From the NCBI GenBank assembly GCA_023150195.1, contig JAKLLI010000160.1:1-5091 (forward strand): a stretch of DNA of 5,091 bases, read 5' to 3'. How positions within the stretch are numbered: position 1 is the stretch's first letter; each line of letters begins with the position of its first letter. The notes below the pieces were generated by a model that saw nothing but the letters and a program-made list of their open reading frames with translations, was not told where the DNA came from and made no database searches. Position numbers and translations under genes: made by a program. The stretch comes from Azonexus sp. (GTDB lineage: Bacteria > Pseudomonadota > Gammaproteobacteria > Burkholderiales > Rhodocyclaceae). Positions 1 through 5,091 of the stretch are shown here, piece after piece.

Positions 1-174
1 GACCCGGTCTGGCAACTGCTCCAAGCCGCCTACGAACGGATCGGCGGCGATGTTCCCACCTGCCTTGAACGCGATTTCAATATCCCGGATCTGGCCCGGT
101 TGACCGCAGAAGTCGCCCACATCGCCCGGCTACAGGCCGCCGCGCTTCAGCCCCTCGGCAAAAAGGCCGCCTGA
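1..174 (+). CDS. DUF692/MNIO-family enzyme (HvfB/BufB type), C-terminal 57 residues only
   Basis: The reading frame is open from the first base to the TGA at 172-174, so this is the 3' end of a gene that starts outside the window. The visible tail includes [21 protein letters not shown] followed by a helix with Ala-His-Ile-Ala-Arg. It resembles the end of DUF692 proteins, where a 'P-T-(L)-hydrophobic-E-x-D-x-x-I-P' stretch forms the last barrel strand and is followed by a closing helix. DUF692 proteins are multinuclear non-heme iron oxidases (MNIO) of about 280-300 residues that modify cysteines of ribosomally made peptides such as bufferins. The metal ligands lie upstream and cannot be checked here. 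The assignment rests on this short tail plus the DUF2063 gene that follows with overlapping stop and start (TGATG), which is the classic partner order. Function is inferred from family and context. Confidence 0.75.
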   Translation, partial: DPVWQLLQAAYERIGGDVPTCLERDFNIPDLARLTAEVAHIARLQAAALQPLGKKAA

Positions 175-920
175 TGAACGCCCCGGACGACTTTCAATCC
201 TTTCAACGGGCCTTCGGTCGCCATCTGCGCGACCCGGGACACACCCCTCGCCCACGCGGTGTCCCGGCGCGCCGCATGGCCGTTTACAACGAACTCCTGT
301 TCAACAACCTCTGCGGATTTCTGGACGCCTGCTTTCCTGTCAGCCGGAAACTCCTGGGAGAAACGCGCTGGCGTCGGCTCAATCGCAGCTTCTACCGGGA
401 TTGGCCGCTGCATACGCCCTGGTTCCGGGAAATCCCGCGCGAATTTGTCCGCTACCTGAACGAGGCTGCCATTGCCACGCCACGCCCCCGCTGGCTCAGC
501 GAACTGGCGCATTACGAATGGGCGGAATTGGCGGTCGACACCCTGGAAACGCCCATTCCAGAACACGATCCGGCAGGCGATTTTCTGACGAAACCCGTCG
601 TCCTCAACCCTGCCAGTTTGCGTCTGGCCTACGCCTGGCCGGTGCATCGCATCGGCCCCGACTACCGCCCCCGAAAACCGCTAGCCACCCAGCTGATCGT
701 TTTTCGCGATGGTGATGACCGGGTGCAATTCAGCGAACTCAACCCGGTCACTGCCCGCCTGCTGGATTTACTGGCCGATGGCCCGTTGACCGGCGAAGCT
801 GCATTGCGCCAGATCGCGGAGGCGCTGCAACACCCCGACCCTGCCCGAGTGCTGGAATTTGGCCTGCAACTGCTGCGCCAACTCCAGCACGAAGGCATCG
901 TGCTGGGGACTGGGCGTTAA
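174..920 (+). CDS. DUF2063-domain protein, HvfC/BufC-type partner of the MNIO enzyme
   Basis: This 248-residue protein is a close match in layout to the HvfC/BufC family. The N-terminal DUF2063 domain (about residues 7-97) carries the hallmark stretches RRMAVYNELLFNN (33-45) and HTPWFREIPREFVRYL (80-95). A linker with LAHYEWAELAVD (111-122) leads to a C-terminal domain (about 145-245) with AYAWPVHRI (152-160) and a helical end. DUF2063 proteins act with DUF692 enzymes and are thought to bind and present the precursor peptide; they have no known catalytic motif of their own. The Pfam label 'putative DNA-binding' for the N-terminal domain is historical. The ATG at 174 shares its A with the upstream TGA, and no good Shine-Dalgarno is visible, so translation is probably coupled. 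No signal peptide or membrane segment is seen, so it should be cytoplasmic. Length is normal and the gene looks intact. Confidence 0.88.
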   Translation: MNAPDDFQSFQRAFGRHLRDPGHTPRPRGVPARRMAVYNELLFNNLCGFLDACFPVSRKLLGETRWRRLNRSFYRDWPLHTPWFREIPREFVRYLNEAAIATPRPRWLSELAHYEWAELAVDTLETPIPEHDPAGDFLTKPVVLNPASLRLAYAWPVHRIGPDYRPRKPLATQLIVFRDGDDRVQFSELNPVTARLLDLLADGPLTGEAALRQIAEALQHPDPARVLEFGLQLLRQLQHEGIVLGTGR

Positions 921-935
921 GCGCCTAGCAGCGCT
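920..935. repeat. Small inverted repeat at the tail-to-tail gene junction
   Basis: AGCGC (920-924) and GCGCT (931-935) form a 5-bp inverted repeat around a 6-base loop that contains the ovoA stop codon (complement of 925-927). The left arm begins on the last base of the DUF2063 gene's TAA. There is no T-run on either strand, so it is not a convincing intrinsic terminator. It is noted because only four bases separate the two stop codons and no other terminator candidate was seen between the genes. Confidence 0.3.
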
Positions 936-3039
936 CCCAGAAGGTCACTTCCGACAGGGTGTGCTGGAACTTGCGCCGCGTTTCGCGAATCACGAAGGGC
1001 ACCTCCCGCGGACTTTCCATCAGCCGGAAATGCGGACTGAGGGCAGCCTTCAAGCCATCCAGCGTGGTGAAATTCTCACCGTCCTTTTTAAAGCCGCCCA
1101 CCCAGTCCTCGCGCCGCGTATGCTCGGCCAGCCAGGTATAAGGTGAGGCCAGCATCAGGATGCCGCCGGGGTTGATACGGCTGGCAATCTCCCCCAGGAA
1201 CAGCGCCGGATTGTAGAGGCGGTCGATCAGATTTGCCGCCAGCACCAGATCGTAGCCAGCGAAAATCGGCTTGAGATTGCAGGCGTCGCCCTGATAAAAG
1301 CTGACCCGCTTCGCCACGCCATCCAAGCCCAGCGCCGCCAGCGAACACTCCCGGTAGCTCACCAGTTCGCCTTCATCCACCAGCGTGTAGCGCAGCATGC
1401 CCTGCTCCGCCAACTGCGTCCCCACGCCAATGAAGCGCGCAGAAAAATCAATGCCGGTCACCTCATCGAAATGGCGGGCCAGTTCAAACGTTGCGCGCCC
1501 GGTCGCACAACCAAGATCGAGCGCTTTGCGTGCTGGCCGATCGCCCAGCATGGCAATCGCGAGTTGCGCCAGCGTCTGCGGGAAATTGGGCACATCGAAA
1601 TACGACGCGCCATAGTGGAATTCAATGTATTCCGACACCAGCCGGTCGGTTTCGTAATGCGATGTCGGCTGCGTGGCTGGCGCGTCAGCCACCACATAAC
1701 GGAAACCGGCATGCTGGAAAAAGTGGCGACGGAAGGCATAGCGTGACACGGGCGCCGCCTCGTTGCCGCAGGAAATCCATGAGCCGCCCTTGATCAGATT
1801 ATGTCGATCATCAAAGGTCGGTGTCGTGAAATCGTCGTACACCGGATGCACGGCAAACCCGGCGTAGGGATAAATCGGCGTTTCCAGCCACTGCCAGACA
1901 TTGCCGATCACATCGTAGAAATCTCCCTGCGCAAAGCGGTTGACCGGACAACTGGAGGCCGCCAGCGTCAGCCCGATATTGGCCGCCACCGCAGGTTGAC
2001 CGGGGAAATCCGGGACACCGGCCAAATCGCGCATCGCCTGCCACTCGTCTTCCGTGGGCAAACGCACAGGCTGTCCGGTTTCGCGCGCCTTCCATGCGCA
2101 AAACGCCTTGGCCTCGTGATAATTGGTTTCCACGGGCCAGTCCCAAGGCATGTCGACCTCGGCCAACATCAAGCGCAGCCGCCATTGCGCCCCATCGCGC
2201 ACCCAAAAGGTAGGGTGAGTCGCCCTGGCGAATTGCCGCCAGCCCAAGCCCTCGGGCTGCCACAGCGCATCGTCGGTATAGCCGCCCGCCTCGACAAAGG
2301 CCAGAAACTCGCGATTCGACACCAGAAACCGCGCCGCCTTGAAGGCTGCGGTCGACACCTCGTGCACGCCAAATTCGTTATCCCAGCCGTAAATCCCGGG
2401 CGCGGCCCGATCACGCCCCAACACCATGGACGCCGCAGGGACGGGCAACAAGGTATTGTCCGGCGCCTCCCCATGCTCGGTACACGGCGCCCAATCCGGG
2501 TGCGGCCGCACATAACGCAAAGCATGCTGCCGCATCAGCACCGACGAGGTTTCCAGATGAATGCGCTCATGTTCGATGCCCATCAGGATCACCCAGAAAG
2601 GATCGTTCCAGCCTATGGGCAGCGTCATCGGCAAGCGCCGGATCAAGCCATCCACCAGCGCCCGAACCTTGTCCCGATACGCGCGCACCTCAGCCACCGC
2701 CGGCCAGTCGTAACGATCATCCCCCAGATCGTCCCAACTCATCTCATCCACACCAATCGCAAACATCGACTCGAATCCGGGATGCACCCGCTCGGCCAGC
2801 AAGCCCGCCAGCACCAGCTTGTTGATAAAGAAAGTGGCTGTATGACCAAAATAGAAAATCAGCGGATGGCGTAAGGCAATCGGCTTGACGTAATACGCCT
2901 CGTCGCAGCTCAAACACTCGAACAAGGATTCGTAGCGGTCAAACGTCGCATGAAAATAGGCAAGAATTTCAGCACGTTTAGCCTCGGCATCGGCGCCGGA
3001 AAGCAAGGGGGTGGCGGGGAAAGCGGCAGGACTTGTCAT
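925..3039 (-). CDS. ovoA: OvoA: 5-histidylcysteine sulfoxide synthase / mercaptohistidine N-methyltransferase
   Basis: OvoA starts ovothiol A synthesis. It uses Fe(II) and O2 to join cysteine sulfur to C5 of histidine, giving a sulfoxide. After a separate lyase (OvoB) cleaves this, OvoA's methyltransferase domain methylates the imidazole. All three expected domains are present (704 residues from the ATG). A DinB-like helical domain (about 20-165) supplies the likely iron ligands His66 (in FGHTA) and His157/His161 (HERIH). A formylglycine-enzyme-like domain (about 195-450) contains YHEAKAFCAW (307-316), LPTEDEW (327-333), GNVWQW (379-384) and KGGSW (417-421). A SAM methyltransferase domain (about 460-704) has the glycine motif LDLGCATGRA (507-516). 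Tyr401 in HPVYDDF may be the active-site tyrosine known from studied OvoA enzymes. A TTG at 3051 would add four residues (MISE); the ATG at 3039 is preferred, although neither has a strong ribosome binding site. No ovoB is in the window. The gene is full length. Confidence 0.95.
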   Translation of the reverse strand: MTSPAAFPATPLLSGADAEAKRAEILAYFHATFDRYESLFECLSCDEAYYVKPIALRHPLIFYFGHTATFFINKLVLAGLLAERVHPGFESMFAIGVDEMSWDDLGDDRYDWPAVAEVRAYRDKVRALVDGLIRRLPMTLPIGWNDPFWVILMGIEHERIHLETSSVLMRQHALRYVRPHPDWAPCTEHGEAPDNTLLPVPAASMVLGRDRAAPGIYGWDNEFGVHEVSTAAFKAARFLVSNREFLAFVEAGGYTDDALWQPEGLGWRQFARATHPTFWVRDGAQWRLRLMLAEVDMPWDWPVETNYHEAKAFCAWKARETGQPVRLPTEDEWQAMRDLAGVPDFPGQPAVAANIGLTLAASSCPVNRFAQGDFYDVIGNVWQWLETPIYPYAGFAVHPVYDDFTTPTFDDRHNLIKGGSWISCGNEAAPVSRYAFRRHFFQHAGFRYVVADAPATQPTSHYETDRLVSEYIEFHYGASYFDVPNFPQTLAQLAIAMLGDRPARKALDLGCATGRATFELARHFDEVTGIDFSARFIGVGTQLAEQGMLRYTLVDEGELVSYRECSLAALGLDGVAKRVSFYQGDACNLKPIFAGYDLVLAANLIDRLYNPALFLGEIASRINPGGILMLASPYTWLAEHTRREDWVGGFKKDGENFTTLDGLKAALSPHFRLMESPREVPFVIRETRRKFQHTLSEVTFWERC

Positions 3040-3155
3040 TTCACTGATCAATTGAAAACCAATAAACCCCGATTAGATAACAAAATGGCAGAGTTGGGGG
3101 TGATCAAAGGCCAACAGGCCCCGGTCCTCATTTGACCGTAACACCGTACCGACAG

Positions 3156-3180
3156 CCGCAATCCGCAGGTCGGATTGCGG
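3156..3180. repeat. Perfect 10-bp inverted repeat, 5-nt loop, upstream of the Fic gene
   Basis: CCGCAATCCG (3156-3165) and CGGATTGCGG (3171-3180) are exact reverse complements around the loop CAGGT. The hairpin ends 75 bases before the Fic ATG. No T-run follows on either strand, so a rho-independent terminator is unlikely. It could be an operator for a dimeric regulator or a leader RNA hairpin. The symmetry is directly visible; the function is not. Confidence 0.6.
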
Positions 3181-3193
3181 TAGAAATGTACAT

Positions 3194-3237
3194 ATTCGCC
3201 GTAATTTTTGCGGATAAAACTTGCGCCTGCGGCGAAT
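3194..3237. repeat. 7-bp inverted repeat with a 30-nt loop in the Fic leader
   Basis: ATTCGCC (3194-3200) and GGCGAAT (3231-3237) are exact reverse complements separated by 30 bases. Alone this could be chance, but it sits between two tighter inverted repeats (3156-3180 and 3249-3269) and does not overlap either, so all three could form in the same leader RNA. Confidence 0.3.
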
Positions 3238-3248
3238 TGGGCGTTTAA

Positions 3249-3269
3249 TCTCCGCATGGATAGCGGAGA
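3249..3269 (+). promoter_or_regulatory. 7-bp hairpin that places the Fic start codon in its loop
   Basis: TCTCCGC (3249-3255) and GCGGAGA (3263-3269) pair perfectly around the 7-base loop ATGGATA, whose first three bases are the proposed Fic ATG at 3256. No Shine-Dalgarno sequence precedes this ATG. In mRNA the hairpin could limit ribosome access. As DNA it is a symmetric site that the protein's own winged-helix domain might bind. Both roles are inference. Confidence 0.4.
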
Positions 3270-4371
3270 AAAAGTCTACATCTGGCAGTCTGACGACTGG
3301 CCGAACTGGCGTCATGACCTTTCCGCGCTGACCGGAACGCTGACCGAAGTCAGCCGCGCCCAAGGTGTGCTCCTGGGCCGTCTGGCCGATGTGGGCATGG
3401 CGTTGCGCGATCAGGCCAGTCTCGCGGCCTTGACCGAGGACGTGATCAAGACCAGCGAAATTGAAGGCGAAGTGCTCAACGTTGCGTCTGTGCGCTCGTC
3501 CATCGCGCGGCGTCTGGGCGTGGACATCGGCGCAGTGGCCCCGGTGGACCGGCATGTCGAGGGTGTTGTCGAGATGGTGCTTGATGCCACGTCACGTGGT
3601 GCCGACCCGCTGACCGCCGAGCGCCTTTTTGGGTGGCACGCGGCGCTGTTCCCTACCGGGTACTCGGGCATGAACAAAATCGGCATCGGCCGGTGGCGCG
3701 ACGATGCCGATGGCCCCATGCAGGTGGTGTCCGGCCCAGTAGGACGGCGCAAGGTTCACTTCCAGGCACCGCCTGCGAGTGCGCTGGCTGGCGAAACAGC
3801 GCATTTCCTCCAGTGGGCGAACGAACAGAACGACTTGCCTGAACTGCTCAAAGCAGGTCTTGCGCATCTGTGGTTCGTCACCTTGCACCCCTTCGATGAT
3901 GGCAACGGACGCATCGCCCGCGCGGTGGGCGACCTGTTCCTGGCCCGTGCCGATGGCAGTCCGCAACGTTTCTACAGCCTGTCGGCCCAGATTCAACGCG
4001 AGCGCCAGGACTACTACGACATCCTGGAACGCACGCAGAAGGGCTCGCTGGATGTCACTGGCTGGTTGTCGTGGTTCCTCGGTACGCTTGGGCGGGCCAT
4101 CGCCAGCGCGCAGACGACATTGGATGCCGTTCTGATCAAGGCTCGCTTCTGGCAACGCCGGGCAGGCATGCCGTTGAATGAGCGGCAGGTGAAGATGCTC
4201 AACCGATTACTCGATGGTTTCGAGGGGAAGCTCACCAGCAGCAAGTGGGCTGCAATTGCCAAGTGTTCGCCCGACACGGCATTGCGCGACATCACGCAGT
4301 TGCTGGAACCGGGCGTGCTCCAAAAAACGCAGGGCGGTGGCCGCAGTACGGGCTACGAGCTTGCCGACTGA
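3256..4371 (+). CDS. Fic-domain protein (class II, DUF4172-like N terminus, C-terminal winged helix); probable AMP-transferase
   Basis: Fic enzymes usually transfer AMP from ATP to a hydroxyl of a target protein. The 371-residue protein opens with YIWQSDDWPNW (8-18), typical of the DUF4172-like N terminus found in stand-alone Fic proteins. TSEIEG (66-71) fits the class II inhibitory motif [S/T]xxxE[G/N]; Glu70 would hold the enzyme off by contacting Arg222. The flap region is near VSGPVGRRKVHF (158-169). The catalytic motif HPFDDGNGRIAR (211-222) is intact, with His211 as base and Asp215 as likely metal ligand. Residues about 305-370 look like a winged helix, suggesting DNA binding or autoregulation. 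The ATG at 3256 is chosen because the family begins just before the Trp-Gln-x-x-Asp-Trp stretch; an in-frame TTG at 3208 would add 16 atypical residues. It is divergent from ovoA and ends 57 bases before the CRISPR array. The target is unknown; a two-gene antitoxin is not needed because the inhibitory motif is internal. Confidence 0.92.
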   Translation: MDSGEKVYIWQSDDWPNWRHDLSALTGTLTEVSRAQGVLLGRLADVGMALRDQASLAALTEDVIKTSEIEGEVLNVASVRSSIARRLGVDIGAVAPVDRHVEGVVEMVLDATSRGADPLTAERLFGWHAALFPTGYSGMNKIGIGRWRDDADGPMQVVSGPVGRRKVHFQAPPASALAGETAHFLQWANEQNDLPELLKAGLAHLWFVTLHPFDDGNGRIARAVGDLFLARADGSPQRFYSLSAQIQRERQDYYDILERTQKGSLDVTGWLSWFLGTLGRAIASAQTTLDAVLIKARFWQRRAGMPLNERQVKMLNRLLDGFEGKLTSSKWAAIAKCSPDTALRDITQLLEPGVLQKTQGGGRSTGYELAD

Positions 4372-4381
4372 CTTGGCCAGC

Positions 4382-4394
4382 GCCGGGGCGATGC
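4382..4394. repeat. Possible eroded half of a CRISPR repeat beyond the array end
   Basis: GCCGGGGCGATGC matches the last 15 bases of the array repeat except for loss of AG (GCCGGGG-CGATGC). It ends 34 bases before the first recognisable repeat, exactly a normal spacer length for this array. The left half of a repeat is not recognisable; that stretch lies across the end and stop codon of the Fic gene. Chance is possible, because GGGCGATGC also occurs inside a spacer (4842-4850). Confidence 0.35.
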
Positions 4395-4428
4395 GGGCGA
4401 CTTCAAACCTGACATTGAACTGATAGAA

Positions 4429-4464
4429 GTTTCAATCCACGCTCCCCGTTGCCGGGAGCGATGC
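4429..4464 (-). repeat. Degenerate terminal CRISPR repeat (leader-distal end)
   Basis: This first recognisable repeat is 36 bases long instead of 37. It differs from the consensus by A instead of G at repeat position 11 and by loss of one G from the GGGG run (positions 26-29), which unbalances the hairpin stem. Decay of the last repeat is typical of the end farthest from the leader, so it supports transcription of the array from the right. Confidence 0.85.
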
Positions 4465-5091
4465 ACTACAACCCGGACAGCGTTGCTTTCTCAAAACCGT
4501 TTCAATCCGCGCTCCCCGTTGCCGGGGAGCGATGCCGGATACCGCAATGCTCCAGCTTACGCCAACGCAGTTTCAATCCGCGCTCCCCGTTGCTGGGGAG
4601 CGATGCCCAGCGGGCAGAGCAGCACGGCCGGGCGCAGGTCCAGGTTTCAATCCGCGCTCCCCGTTGCCGGGGAGCGATGCACCACGCTGATCCTGCGCGA
4701 TGGCGGGCGTGAGGTGTTTCAATCCGCGCTCCCCGTTGCCGGGGAGCGATGCTCGACGGTCACGGTTTTGAGCAACGTCCAGCCGTTGTTTCAATCCGCG
4801 CTCCCCGTTGCCGGGGAGCGATGCCGGGGTGGCGCGCAGGTGGGCGATGCGGTGGGCGGGTTTCAATCCGCGCTCCCCGTTGCCGGGGAGCGATGCTGAA
4901 GCCAAATGGCGAGCTTCACGATCTGGCCGAGTTTCAATCCGCGCTCCCCGTTGCCGGGGAGCGATGCCCTCTCGACCCATCACGGGCCGGAGCGCCGAAA
5001 GCGTTTCAATCCGCGCTCCCCGTTGCCGGGGAGCGATGCCACTGTGCAGCATGGGGCCAGTGCGGGCCAGCCGCTGTTTCAATCCGCGCTC
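4429..5091 (-). CRISPR. CRISPR array: nine full repeats plus one cut by the window edge, nine spacers
   Basis: The + strand repeat is 37 bases. It begins GTTTCAATCC, then G, then a 9-bp hairpin (CGCTCCCCG, loop TTGC, CGGGGAGCG), and ends ATGC. Repeats lie at 4429-4464 (36 nt, degenerate), 4499-4535, 4570-4606 (C to T at position 25), 4644-4680, 4716-4752, 4788-4824, 4860-4896, 4931-4967, 5003-5039 and 5076-5091 (cut). Spacers are 34, 34, 37, 35, 35, 35, 35, 34 and 36 nt, all different. On the - strand each repeat ends ATTGAAAC, the usual 8-nt crRNA handle of Cas6-processed type I and III systems, and the hairpin loop reads GCAA, a GNRA tetraloop. Both point to - strand transcription, with the leader beyond the right edge. 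Repeat and spacer lengths exclude typical I-E and I-F arrays; the repeat is longer than the 32 nt usual for I-C. The subtype cannot be fixed without cas genes, and none is in the window. Spacer targets were not identified. Confidence 0.97.

Larger units (their letters stand above)
3040..3255. promoter_or_regulatory. Divergent intergenic region between ovoA (-) and the Fic gene (+)
   Basis: These 216 bases must hold the promoters of both genes. The ovoA side (about 3051-3090) is richer in A and T than its surroundings. On the - strand it contains TCTAAT (3077 down to 3072), five of six matches to a -10 box, but no acceptable -35 box at 16-18 bp, so it is only a weak candidate. The Fic side carries inverted repeats (listed separately) and no clear sigma70 promoter. 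No convincing small ORF, tRNA or terminator with a T-run was seen here. Function is inferred from position. Confidence 0.55.

Noticed and set aside
147..647. 166-residue open frame antisense to the DUF2063 gene
   Set aside because: The sense strand encodes clear DUF2063 motifs and the antisense product matches nothing recognisable.
1801..2874. 357-residue open frame antisense to ovoA
   Set aside because: It lies wholly inside the well-supported ovoA gene, is rich in Arg, His and Pro as expected of a GC-rich shadow frame, and shows no domain.
3156..3180. Intrinsic terminator at the 10-bp hairpin
   Set aside because: No T-run follows the stem on either strand, and it lies upstream of both divergent genes.
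3208..3255. TTG-initiated N-terminal extension of the Fic protein
   Set aside because: The extra 16 residues do not look like the family's N terminus, which starts shortly before the Trp-Gln-x-x-Asp-Trp stretch, and TTG is a weaker start than the ATG at 3256.
3592..4155. 187-residue open frame antisense to the Fic gene
   Set aside because: It overlaps the Fic catalytic domain completely and has no recognisable motif; it is a shadow frame.
4483..4899. Open frame on the + strand with repeated FQSALPVAGERC blocks
   Set aside because: It is the CRISPR array read in frame. Repeat plus spacer is often 72 nt, a multiple of three, so the frame stays open and mimics a repeat protein.
4573..5082. Open frame on the - strand with repeated ASLPGNGERGLK blocks
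   Set aside because: This is the same CRISPR periodicity on the other strand, with no recognisable domain.

Overview
The window looks like a GC-rich Pseudomonadota chromosome, probably beta- or gammaproteobacterial. That is inferred from base composition, from the MNIO/DUF2063 gene pair and from the type of OvoA enzyme. No taxonomic marker gene is present, so the placement is tentative.

Layout, left to right. (1) Positions 1-174 hold the 3' end of a DUF692/MNIO (HvfB/BufB-type) enzyme gene on the + strand. Its stop overlaps the start of a DUF2063 (HvfC/BufC-type) partner gene at 174-920. Together they are the distal part of an operon that modifies a small RiPP precursor; the precursor gene would lie upstream, outside the window. 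(2) A full-length ovoA gene runs on the - strand (925-3039). It meets the DUF2063 gene tail to tail with only four bases between the stops. It encodes the iron enzyme and methyltransferase of ovothiol biosynthesis. (3) A 216-bp divergent intergenic region (3040-3255) carries three inverted repeats on the side facing the next gene. The last places that gene's ATG in its loop. (4) A Fic-domain protein with an N-terminal DUF4172-like region and a C-terminal winged helix is encoded at 3256-4371 (+). It has an intact catalytic motif and an intact class II inhibitory motif. (5) A CRISPR array starts at 4429 and runs off the right edge: nine complete 36-37-nt repeats, a tenth truncated by the window, and nine 34-37-nt spacers. 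The 5'-handle sequence ATTGAAAC on the - strand implies transcription from the right, with the leader and any cas genes outside the window. The leftmost repeat is degenerate, as expected for the leader-distal end. A further eroded half-repeat may lie one spacer length further left, just after the Fic stop codon.

The two left-hand genes are one translationally coupled unit. OvoA and Fic are divergently transcribed from a shared spacer. The Fic gene and the CRISPR transcript converge. No wholly new system is evident. The least explained pieces are the structured leader in front of the Fic gene and the eroded end of the array.
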